DNA of 6,998 nt from Candidatus Cloacimonadota bacterium (GTDB lineage: Bacteria > Cloacimonadota > Cloacimonadia > Cloacimonadales > TCS61): positions 1 to 6,998 of the forward strand of contig JAUVIJ010000100.1 in NCBI GenBank assembly GCA_030592835.1, given 5' to 3'. The notes below the pieces were generated by a model that made no database searches, was not told the DNA's origin, and worked only from the letters and a program-made list of their open reading frames with translations. The number at the start of each line of letters is the position of its first letter. The first letter of the stretch is position 1. Shown here one piece after another: positions 1 to 6,036 of the stretch. The translations under genes and the position numbers were made by a program.

Positions 1-81
1 ACAGCAGACTCGCCATAAGAAAGATCGGAAGGTTGTATTGAAGTTTTGTATTTTTTTTCGGGGAATGTGTGGCTATCTCTA

Positions 82-1401
82 TTATTTACCCAAAAAGATT
101 TGTAGGTCTCTCAAAGATCGATCAGCAAGTTTACTCTTTTTAAGTTTTTTATCCCGCTCTTTCTTTTCCAGGTCCGGTAGCAAACCGAAATTGGCATTCA
201 TAGGCTGAAAGTTCTTGTTGGGATTGAGTAAATATCGCCATAATTGACCTGAGATTGTAGTAGCAGGAGGTAAATCCAGTTTTTCTGAAATTGCCATTGC
301 CACCAGTAACCCACTAAGGATCGATTCCATATAGCCTTCTACTCCTGCAAGTTGACCCGCTATATAAATATTCTTGCGATTTTTCATGGAAAAATCCATA
401 TTCAATACTTGAGGGCTGTCGATATAGGAATTTCGATGGATCGATCCCAGCCTGAGAAATTCCGCCTTACCAAAACCCGGTATTGCCCGGAAGACTTTTT
501 CCTGTTCTCCATATTTCATCATGGTCTGGCATCCTACCAGATTGAATGCATTCCCGGCTAAATTCTCTGATCTCAACTGGATCACAGCATAGGGTCTTTT
601 ACCGGTCGCGGGATTGTCCAGGCCAACGGGACGCATAACGCCGAAGCGTAGAGTTTCTTTTCCTCTTCTCGCTAATTCTTCGATCGGAATACAATTTTCG
701 TAGAATCTGAATTTCAGAGACTGGAAAAATTTATCCTCGAATTCGTGGATCGGATGTTTTTCCGCTTTCTCAAGTAATTCAACAAAATGCTCGTACTCAT
801 CTCTGCTAAATGGACAGTTCCAATAATCGTCACTGCCTTTATCATAACGGGATTTCTTATATAATATGTTATAATCCAGAGATCCTGCAGCTACAATGGG
901 AGCTATAGAATCAAAAAAATATAGTTGTTTGTCACCAATGATCCTTCTTAATTCTCCTGCCAGTTTATCAGAGGTTAAGGGTCCAGTTGCTATTATGGTT
1001 AGATCATTATCAAGTTCGGTAACTTCTTTTCTGATAATTTCTATATTGCGATGTTTTTCGATTATTTTTGTTACTGATCGAGCAAACATCTTTCTGTCAA
1101 CTGCCAGAGCATTACCGGCGGGAACACGACATTCATGGGCAATATTCAGCAGTTTGCATCCTAAAAGCTGCATTTCTGCTTTCAGTAAACCGGAAGCAGT
1201 GGAATGTAGTTCTGATTTTAATGAATTGCTGCAGACTATTTCAGCTAACAAACCGGTTTCGTGAGCAGGAGTCATTTTACCTGGTCGCATATCATAGAGA
1301 AAAACTTTCCAGCCCCGGTCGGCAAACTGCAGAGCCGCTTCAGACCCTGCCAAACCTCCACCAATAATGTTGATTTTCTTCATAATCCCGGTATGTTTCA
1401 T
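82..1401 (-). CDS. trmFO: TrmFO, methylenetetrahydrofolate-tRNA (uracil-5-)-methyltransferase (FAD-dependent)
   Basis: Cytoplasmic flavoenzyme that makes 5-methyluridine at position 54 of the tRNA T-loop, using methylenetetrahydrofolate as carbon donor and FADH2 as reductant. Seen: an N-terminal FAD-binding GGGLAGSE motif (residues 14-21); the family stretch PAHETG...AEIVCSNSLKSE, holding Cys57; SRYDKG followed by WNCPFSRDEY (about 185-203); YENCIPIEELARRG with Cys237; TLRFGVMRPVGLDNP; GQLAGVEGYMESILSG; and the C-terminal NFQPMNANFGLLPD. Cys57 and Cys237 match the two catalytic cysteines known from the family (C53/C226 in Bacillus subtilis). The 439-residue length is normal. The upstream ATG overlaps the queC stop as ATGA. 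A second ATG six codons in (1383) begins MKKINIIGGG and is equally family-like. Neither has a strong SD, so coupling to queC is likely. Last recognised gene of the minus-strand operon; no hairpin plus U-tract terminator follows the stop. Confidence 0.97.
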   Translation of the reverse strand: MKHTGIMKKINIIGGGLAGSEAALQFADRGWKVFLYDMRPGKMTPAHETGLLAEIVCSNSLKSELHSTASGLLKAEMQLLGCKLLNIAHECRVPAGNALAVDRKMFARSVTKIIEKHRNIEIIRKEVTELDNDLTIIATGPLTSDKLAGELRRIIGDKQLYFFDSIAPIVAAGSLDYNILYKKSRYDKGSDDYWNCPFSRDEYEHFVELLEKAEKHPIHEFEDKFFQSLKFRFYENCIPIEELARRGKETLRFGVMRPVGLDNPATGKRPYAVIQLRSENLAGNAFNLVGCQTMMKYGEQEKVFRAIPGFGKAEFLRLGSIHRNSYIDSPQVLNMDFSMKNRKNIYIAGQLAGVEGYMESILSGLLVAMAISEKLDLPPATTISGQLWRYLLNPNKNFQPMNANFGLLPDLEKKERDKKLKKSKLADRSLRDLQIFLGK

Positions 1402-2069
1402 TTGTTTACTTCATAGGGAATTGGATCAACTATTCCAGCCAGTTCAAAAGCTCTGATCCTAAGTACACAACTATCACAGGTACCGCAGGCAAGATCATTG
1501 TTCCGGTAACAGCTCCAACTGTATTGAAAAGGAACTTTCAATCTGTTCCCGAGTTCTACTATCCCGGCTTTGGTCATATGGATGACCGGCGTCCTGATTT
1601 CGAGCACAGTTTCAGCTTTGGTCCCAAGACTGATCGATCTTTCCATAGCTTTAAAGAAACTTTCCCAGCAGTCAGGATAGCCTGAACTATCTTCCTCAAC
1701 TGCTCCGATATATATCCTGTCTGCCTTAATGACCTCTCCCCAACTGGTAGCTATTGCAAGTAAATGAGCATTGCGAAAAGGCACATAACTGCTGGGCACT
1801 TCCCCTGTATGATCATGATCCTTTATCTCCATACTCTCATCGGTCAGACTCGATCCTCCGATTTTTTTCAGGTAATCCACTTCGATTTCCAGAACATCAG
1901 ACGGATTATAGAACTCGACCAATTTATGAAAACACTCCTGTTCTTTTTTATAAGTTCTCTGATGATAATTCAGGTGTAAAAAGTAGAGCTCGTCACTTTC
2001 CTGACCAGCTATAGCGGCTGTAACCAAGCTATCCATGCCACCACTAACCAGAACGATCGATTTTATCAT
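1398..2069 (-). CDS. queC: QueC, 7-cyano-7-deazaguanine (preQ0) synthase
   Basis: ATP-dependent enzyme that converts 7-carboxy-7-deazaguanine and ammonia to preQ0, the precursor of queuosine at tRNA wobble position 34. Seen: the PP-loop ATP-pyrophosphatase motif SGGMDS at residues 9-14; the family block YVPFRNAHLLAIATSW (95-110); IYIGAVEEDSSGYPDC (119-134); IRTPVIHMTKAGIVELG; and a C-terminal zinc site of four cysteines, C187, C195, C198 and C201 (SWSCY...ACGTCDSC). Length 223 is typical. The start is supported by AAGGAG eight bases upstream of the ATG. The gene follows the radical SAM gene after 17 bp and overlaps trmFO by 4 bp. The other preQ0 genes (queD, queE, folE) are not in this window. 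All catalytic and metal-binding residues that can be checked are present. Confidence 0.97.
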   Translation of the reverse strand: MIKSIVLVSGGMDSLVTAAIAGQESDELYFLHLNYHQRTYKKEQECFHKLVEFYNPSDVLEIEVDYLKKIGGSSLTDESMEIKDHDHTGEVPSSYVPFRNAHLLAIATSWGEVIKADRIYIGAVEEDSSGYPDCWESFFKAMERSISLGTKAETVLEIRTPVIHMTKAGIVELGNRLKVPFQYSWSCYRNNDLACGTCDSCVLRIRAFELAGIVDPIPYEVNK

Positions 2070-2077
2070 AATATCTT

Positions 2078-2083
2078 CTCCTT
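2078..2083 (-). promoter_or_regulatory. Shine-Dalgarno site of queC
   Basis: The minus strand reads AAGGAG, then eight bases, then the queC ATG. It lies just after the upstream TAA stop (2087-2089), so queC has its own strong ribosome binding site in the 17-bp gap. This fixes the start of queC. Confidence 0.85.
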
Positions 2084-2086
2084 ACG

Positions 2087-2938
2087 TTAACCTTGAAATA
2101 TAACATTACTGAATCCAAGCTCGAGAGCCTGAGCTTTGACTGTACTGTACTCTTCGCTAGTTATTCTGCGATTTATTGCAGGATAATCGGATGCTTGAAA
2201 GGTTGGATGGTATTGAGACATCAGGTTAATATAAGTATCTCTCCCCAGGTTTTGCCTGATCCAGATCAGGTTCTGTAAAACCTCCTTTACTAATCCCGGC
2301 ATGACTAATAATCTGATCAATAATCCTCGAGTCGCAATACCCTTTTCATCGAGAACAAGTTTTCCGACTTGATCCTGCATTTCTAAAATTGCTCTGCGGG
2401 AAATTGAAGGGTAATTTTCTGCATCTGAATAAACCTCGGCAGATTCATTGTCTGCATATTTCAGATCAGGCAGATATATATCTACCAAACCTCTGAACAT
2501 TTCCAAAGTCTCCGTTTTTTCATAAGCGTTGGAATTCCAGATAACAGGCAGTTTTAAACCTTTGTCTCTGGCAAATTCTATTGCTGTCTTGATCTGAACT
2601 GAGAAATGAGTGGGGGTTACCAGGTTAATGTTATGAACACCTTCAAGTTGTAATTTCATCATTATCTCAGCAAGTTCTTCAGGAGAAATCTCGGATCCAT
2701 TGCCTAATTGACTGATATCGAAATTCTGGCAGAAAACACAACAAAGATTACAGTTTATGAGAAAAATAGTACCACTTCCTTTCCAACCGCTGAATACAGG
2801 TTCCTCACCGAAATGTCGGTTCCAGGAATTGATTCCGATCGGGATGCCACTGCGACAATAACCCTTTTCAATTCTCCGGTCAACTCCACAGTTACGGGGA
2901 CACAATTTGCAGTTCTGCAACAACTCAATGTTTTTCAT
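2087..2938 (-). CDS. Radical SAM protein, PflA/COG1313-type putative activating enzyme
   Basis: A 4Fe-4S/S-adenosylmethionine enzyme of the family annotated as putative pyruvate-formate-lyase-activating enzyme (COG1313); the true substrate is unknown. Numbered from the chosen start, the N-terminus has a cysteine cluster CKLCPRNC...GYC (C10, C13, C17, C28), typical of this family. The radical SAM CX3CX2C motif follows as CNLCCVFCQN (C63, C67, C70), with an extra Cys at 66. Next come family stretches LVTPTHF, WNSNAYEK, VDIYLPDLKYAD and LMSQYHPTF. The frame stays open upstream to an ATG at 3040, but that start would overlap rqcH by 116 bp. The ATG at 2938 gives MKNIELLQNC, the usual position of the N-terminus, and overlaps rqcH by only 14 bp; product 283 residues. 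SD is weak, so translational coupling to rqcH is likely. No glycyl-radical enzyme is adjacent, so a role in activating one is unproven. Proximity to queC invites the QueE idea, but the motifs do not fit QueE. Confidence 0.9.
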   Translation of the reverse strand: MKNIELLQNCKLCPRNCGVDRRIEKGYCRSGIPIGINSWNRHFGEEPVFSGWKGSGTIFLINCNLCCVFCQNFDISQLGNGSEISPEELAEIMMKLQLEGVHNINLVTPTHFSVQIKTAIEFARDKGLKLPVIWNSNAYEKTETLEMFRGLVDIYLPDLKYADNESAEVYSDAENYPSISRRAILEMQDQVGKLVLDEKGIATRGLLIRLLVMPGLVKEVLQNLIWIRQNLGRDTYINLMSQYHPTFQASDYPAINRRITSEEYSTVKAQALELGFSNVIFQG

Positions 2939-4364
2939 ATAATCTTTTCGTAGATCTGAAATCCAGAGGATCGACAAATAATGTTTTTTGATGAGAATAT
3001 ACAACCTTTCCCGGATCACTTCCTCGAGGCTTCCTGACATATTTTATCTCGGTATAATCGACCGGTATATTTATAGAACCTCTGGCTTTACTGTAATATG
3101 CAGCTAATCGACAACAGATAATCTTCAGTTTATCCGGTAGAACCTGCTTTTTCAGGTTACGCAGAATTATATGAGAACCCCTGTAAATCCTGCTATGGAA
3201 CCACCAATCCCATGATCTGGCAATTTTGGTTGTGAGTAGATCATTTTCACGGTTATTTCTGCCGATAAGGATCTCCCAGTCCTCATCGATAATAATCGTC
3301 CGGAATTTCGTCCCTTGCTTTTGCTTTTTATCTTTCCCATCCGGTTTGGATTCCAGGAAAAACTCCATCGAGTCCAATTGATCAATTTTCTCATTTAATT
3401 TCAGGATTTCGCTTTTTGTGTTTCTGATATGTTCCGAAATCTTCTGTCGACCCGCAACAGCTTTTTTATATTTTTTGAAATAGTATTCAACATTTGCCGC
3501 TACATCTTTAGCAGGATCAAGTTTTATCTCCAGTTCAGGATAATTCTCCTTGTAATAATCAGTTAAAGTAATAGATTCCATACCTCTTTTAATATTCTGA
3601 AAATTAGCCTTCAACAATTCAGCCGTTTCTTTCCACTCCTTTTCTCTGCCAGCCTCATCTAATTCCAGTTTCAATTTTTCTATTTTTTTCTCTTTTTTTG
3701 TGATCTGCTTATTGAAATCGGATATTTTTTTTTGTTTTGATCTTTCATTTTTTTTCTTGAAGATGAATCCAAAATAAAGGTCTCTGAAGGCAGCATTGAT
3801 GACAGGATAATTGTCTGTCTCTTGACCTGCACTCTCAATTTTTCCTGCATCATTTATTCTATAGGGCGCCTCAAATTTCCGATATTCATAACTTACCTGT
3901 GAATCGGGAACTACATACTTTTTTCCGGGAAGAAGCTTTCTTATTCCGGTTTTTCTGTAGAGTACATCGATGATTTGATCATCAGTATCACATAATATTA
4001 AATTCTGTTGGTGAGGGATCAATTCCAAGATCAGATAACAATCTTTTTGCTGCAAGATCAAGTTCCGGGTCTCGATTTTGAACTTGATCAATCTATCATT
4101 ATTAATAAGTTCCATTCCACTGATACGAGACTCCTGCAGATATTTATTGAACAGATTCAAGCCTGGTTCTGAACGGAACGGGATAATAAGATCTCTGGAA
4201 AAAAAACAGAAACCGTTCTCGGAAGTTAGATTCAGATGCAGATGAAATCGAAAATTATGAAAGATGATCGATAATTGATCCTCATATTTTTTTATTCGTC
4301 TTATTGTTTGAGGAAAATTTCTGCGATTTTCATGAACCCAATTTTCCAAAAAGCTAATCTCCAT
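2925..4364 (-). CDS. rqcH: RqcH (NFACT / Rqc2 homologue), ribosome-associated quality-control factor
   Basis: RqcH binds 50S subunits blocked by peptidyl-tRNA and recruits Ala-tRNA to add C-terminal alanine tails that mark nascent chains for degradation (family knowledge). Seen: an NFACT-N-like domain at about 1-170, with the Asp90-Arg91 pair in NNDRLIKFKI matching the tRNA-binding DR of the family; a Lys/Glu-rich coiled coil at about 203-345 containing AELLKANFQNIKRG and the signature LDPAKDVAANVEYYFKKYKK; and an NFACT-R domain at about 355-465 with IGRNNRENDLLTTKIA, DWWFHSRIYRGSHIIL, KARGSINIPVDYTE and PGKVVYSH. Length 479 is about 90 less than the roughly 570 of B. subtilis RqcH. The gap falls between NFACT-N and the coiled coil, where the helix-hairpin-helix domain normally sits. 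The start has GGGAG six bases upstream. First gene of the minus-strand operon. Older names for the family are FbpA or fibronectin-binding protein, which would mislead here. Confidence 0.94.
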   Translation of the reverse strand: MEISFLENWVHENRRNFPQTIRRIKKYEDQLSIIFHNFRFHLHLNLTSENGFCFFSRDLIIPFRSEPGLNLFNKYLQESRISGMELINNDRLIKFKIETRNLILQQKDCYLILELIPHQQNLILCDTDDQIIDVLYRKTGIRKLLPGKKYVVPDSQVSYEYRKFEAPYRINDAGKIESAGQETDNYPVINAAFRDLYFGFIFKKKNERSKQKKISDFNKQITKKEKKIEKLKLELDEAGREKEWKETAELLKANFQNIKRGMESITLTDYYKENYPELEIKLDPAKDVAANVEYYFKKYKKAVAGRQKISEHIRNTKSEILKLNEKIDQLDSMEFFLESKPDGKDKKQKQGTKFRTIIIDEDWEILIGRNNRENDLLTTKIARSWDWWFHSRIYRGSHIILRNLKKQVLPDKLKIICCRLAAYYSKARGSINIPVDYTEIKYVRKPRGSDPGKVVYSHQKTLFVDPLDFRSTKRLYEKH

Positions 4365-4370
4365 TTTTTA

Positions 4371-4375
4371 CTCCC
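4371..4375 (-). promoter_or_regulatory. Shine-Dalgarno site of rqcH
   Basis: The minus strand reads GGGAG, six bases, then the ATG at 4364. It supports the rqcH start and shows that this gene, first in its operon, is initiated by an ordinary SD. Confidence 0.75.
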
Positions 4376-4499
4376 GGATAAAAGGCAACATGACTCGATA
4401 TTTTGTCCATATAAAAGCTTTTCTCTCATATAAAAATTGGTGTTCTTCCACATTATACTTGACATTAAGAGAAAGTATAAGGAAAAAAAGGCAAAAATC

Positions 4500-4504
4500 G
4501 GAGG
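4500..4504 (+). promoter_or_regulatory. Shine-Dalgarno site deciding the start of the outer-membrane protein gene
   Basis: GGAGG followed by AAAAT and ATG at 4510. The reading frame is open from an upstream ATG at 4390, but only the 4510 start has an SD and places a signal peptide at the very N-terminus. The 40-codon upstream extension is therefore rejected. Confidence 0.88.
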
Positions 4505-4509
4505 AAAAT

Positions 4510-5979
4510 ATGATAAGAAAATTATGTCTGGTATTTATCCTTATTTTTTTACCGCTCTTTGCCTTTGCTGATGAGGTCGATGTCTCAGCACAAGCAGGTT
4601 TTCATGTCGGGGGAATGGTCGGAACCATGGTAATTGGTGACCACACTTATACCCAGATCAGATTTCTTCCCGAACTGGTTCTGGGTAAGTTCGGTATCGG
4701 ACTTGATATCGATTTACTCATTGATCAGAATGGCAAGATCAGGGAAGAAGACTGGGATGAACTGGAAGATTATTTTAATAAAATATATTACGTCCGTTAC
4801 GGTCACAGGGGTGATCCTTTTTATGGAAGGATAGGGGGATTTAGTTTTTATACTCTGGGTCATGGACTGGTGATGAAAGATTATACCAATATGTTGAGAT
4901 ATCCCGAAGTACGGCAGATAGGATTGCAACTCGGGGGTAAAATTCCTGTTGCAAATATGGAGTTAGAAAGTTTCACTTCCAATCTCCAGGCGAACGAGAT
5001 CCTGGCTGCCAGGTTAACTTTTCAACCACTTTACAAATCTAACCTGCCTTTACTCAAGAAGCTCAAGTTCGGTGGTACTTTCGCCATGGACAGAGATCAA
5101 TATGGCAAACTGGATAAAGATACTATAGCAAGTCTTCCCATCGATACAGATGGGGACGGCATCAACGATGAAGATGATCCTGATCTCGATGGTGATAACC
5201 TTATTGATCATGATTGGCTAATAAACAACAATTTTACAGAAGAAGAGATAGAACTTTGGATTGAAGAAGGATTGGTAGATTTTAATGTAATTGCTTACGA
5301 ATTGGAATTCGATGAAGATGAAATCATGATCTTAGGTACCGACTACGAACTTCCTATTGTGGAAAGTAAGTTGTTTGATTTCAGCCATTATGGAGAACTG
5401 GCTCAGATCATCGATCATAATATGGGCTTTATTTTCCCGGGTTTTTATTCCCGATTCCTGATCTTTCACGCCAATCTTGAATTCAGGTATTATCAGGAGG
5501 ATTTCCTTCCGGCTTATTTTGACCATTTATATGATGAACAAAGAGCGATCGTAGTGGGAGATTCCGTGATCATAAAAGAATCCCTGCTGCAATACACGAC
5601 AAAATCCCGGGGCTGGTACGGTAGTTTAACGGCAAACCTGTTTGATATTCTAATCCTTACTGTGTCCTATGAAGATATGTATGGTGAGGATGAATATAAC
5701 CGTCGTTCTCTCTGGAGTAAAGCCAGTCTCAGTCAGAAAATCCTACCCAAACTTTCCCGGGCTGAAGTAAATTACTCCCAGACCGGATTCGACAAACTGG
5801 ATGAATTCAAAGCTCCCTCTGCTTTGATTAACGGTGTCATTGGTTACTCTATCGGCACAAATACGGAACTGGTGGCAAAATATCAGGAAAGGTATTCTGA
5901 CTTCGATGGTAATGGAAAGATCAAAGGTAAAGACGAAACCATAAAGACCATGAATTTCGGAGTTCAATTCCGATTCTAA
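4510..5979 (+). CDS. Putative outer-membrane beta-barrel protein with calcium-binding-like loops
   Basis: Not assigned to a named family. The 489-residue product starts with a signal peptide (MIRK, hydrophobic core 5-17, likely cleavage after AFA at 20). The rest alternates polar and hydrophobic residues, is rich in Gly and aromatics, and ends in FGVQFRF with a terminal Phe, the usual BamA recognition signature of outer-membrane barrels. Asp-rich loops are striking: DQNGKIREEDWDE (72-84), DTDGDGINDEDDPDLDGD (212-229; thrombospondin-type-3/dockerin-like DxDxDG spacing) and DFDGNGKIKGKDE (464-476), which fits an EF-hand-type loop with Asp at position 12. An acidic segment (about 243-285) follows the second loop and probably forms a large extracellular or periplasmic insertion. 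The stretch YYVRYGHRGDPFYGRIGG...LGHGL (93-120) looks like conserved barrel strands. Function could be transport, surface structure or cargo export. No partner gene nearby points to one; the following genes are housekeeping. Confidence 0.8.
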   Translation: MIRKLCLVFILIFLPLFAFADEVDVSAQAGFHVGGMVGTMVIGDHTYTQIRFLPELVLGKFGIGLDIDLLIDQNGKIREEDWDELEDYFNKIYYVRYGHRGDPFYGRIGGFSFYTLGHGLVMKDYTNMLRYPEVRQIGLQLGGKIPVANMELESFTSNLQANEILAARLTFQPLYKSNLPLLKKLKFGGTFAMDRDQYGKLDKDTIASLPIDTDGDGINDEDDPDLDGDNLIDHDWLINNNFTEEEIELWIEEGLVDFNVIAYELEFDEDEIMILGTDYELPIVESKLFDFSHYGELAQIIDHNMGFIFPGFYSRFLIFHANLEFRYYQEDFLPAYFDHLYDEQRAIVVGDSVIIKESLLQYTTKSRGWYGSLTANLFDILILTVSYEDMYGEDEYNRRSLWSKASLSQKILPKLSRAEVNYSQTGFDKLDEFKAPSALINGVIGYSIGTNTELVAKYQERYSDFDGNGKIKGKDETIKTMNFGVQFRF

Positions 5980-6024
5980 ATGACCAATATCGAGACCTTG
6001 CAGGTTCCTGCTTGCAGGGTCATT
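5979..6024. repeat. Nested inverted repeats in the spacer; possible REP-like element or weak terminator/processing hairpin
   Basis: GACCTTGCAGG (5994-6004) pairs with CTTGCAGGGTC (6011-6021) as an 11-bp stem with two G-U pairs around a 6-base loop. An alternative fold pairs AATGACC (5979-5985) with GGTCATT (6018-6024) outside a small GCAGG-TT-CCTGC hairpin (6000-6011). The two folds exclude each other because they share 6018-6021. The stem is followed by ATTAATTATAA, not a clean U-tract, so it is a poor intrinsic terminator. No second copy was noticed in the window. Confidence 0.6.
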
Positions 6025-6036
6025 AATTATAAATGA
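5980..6036 (+). CDS. Possible 18-codon bridging mini-ORF (doubtful)
   Basis: An ATG directly follows the TAA stop of the barrel gene (TAAATG). The frame runs 18 codons (MTNIETLQVPACRVINYK) and ends in a TGA that overlaps the next gene's start as ATGA. It has no SD of its own, and the peptide shows no recognisable features. The geometry would allow terminating ribosomes to re-initiate and hand over to the tatD-family gene, which lacks an SD. The frame also spans an inverted-repeat cluster that explains most of its sequence, so chance is quite possible. Confidence 0.15.
   Translation: MTNIETLQVPACRVINYK

Larger units (their letters stand above)
4365..4509. promoter_or_regulatory. Divergent intergenic region between rqcH operon and outer-membrane protein gene
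   Basis: These 145 AT-rich bases lie between two divergently transcribed genes and must hold promoters for both directions, unless transcription comes from farther away. The octamer ATTATACT (4452-4459) reads TATAAT on the minus strand and TATACT on the plus strand, so it could be an overlapping pair of -10 boxes. A TTGACA lies at 4459-4464 on the plus strand, but the nearest TATAAG (4476-4481) is only 11 bp away, too close for a normal sigma-70 spacing. No convincing -35 partner was found for either -10 candidate. The region is established by gene orientation; the exact promoter elements are guesses. Confidence 0.4.

Noticed and set aside
1..81. Possible start of a further minus-strand gene (ATG at 14-16, reading MASLL to the edge) or tail of a plus-strand gene ending near 41, plus a T8 run at 51-58
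   Set aside because: Only a few codons are visible, no SD precedes the ATG, and no hairpin precedes the T-run, so neither a gene nor a terminator can be supported.
896..1367. Two long plus-strand open frames opposite trmFO
   Set aside because: They run antisense through a well-conserved gene, lack SD sites and resemble no known protein; low stop density on the opposite strand explains them.
1754..2014. Plus-strand open frames opposite queC
   Set aside because: Antisense shadows of a clear gene, with no SD and no recognisable domain.
2087..2938. Radical SAM protein as QueE (next to queC)
   Set aside because: It has the COG1313 N-terminal cysteine cluster and PTHF/YLPDLKY/SQYHP motifs and lacks recognisable QueE motifs; proximity alone is not enough.
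2939..3040. Upstream ATG (3040) extending the radical SAM gene by 34 codons
   Set aside because: It would overlap rqcH by 116 bp, has no family-like sequence before the cysteine cluster, and the ATG at 2938 gives the normal N-terminus.
3167..3394. 75-codon minus-strand frame inside rqcH
   Set aside because: Lies wholly in another frame of a clear NFACT-R coding region; no initiation signal or domain.
4390..4509. Upstream ATG (4390) extending the barrel gene by 40 codons
   Set aside because: It would bury the signal peptide at residues 41-60; the 4510 start has a GGAGG site and places the signal peptide at the N-terminus.
5994..6030. Intrinsic terminator after the barrel gene
   Set aside because: A stem exists, but the following ATTAATTATAA is not a U-tract and the downstream gene is close and SD-less, so termination is doubtful.
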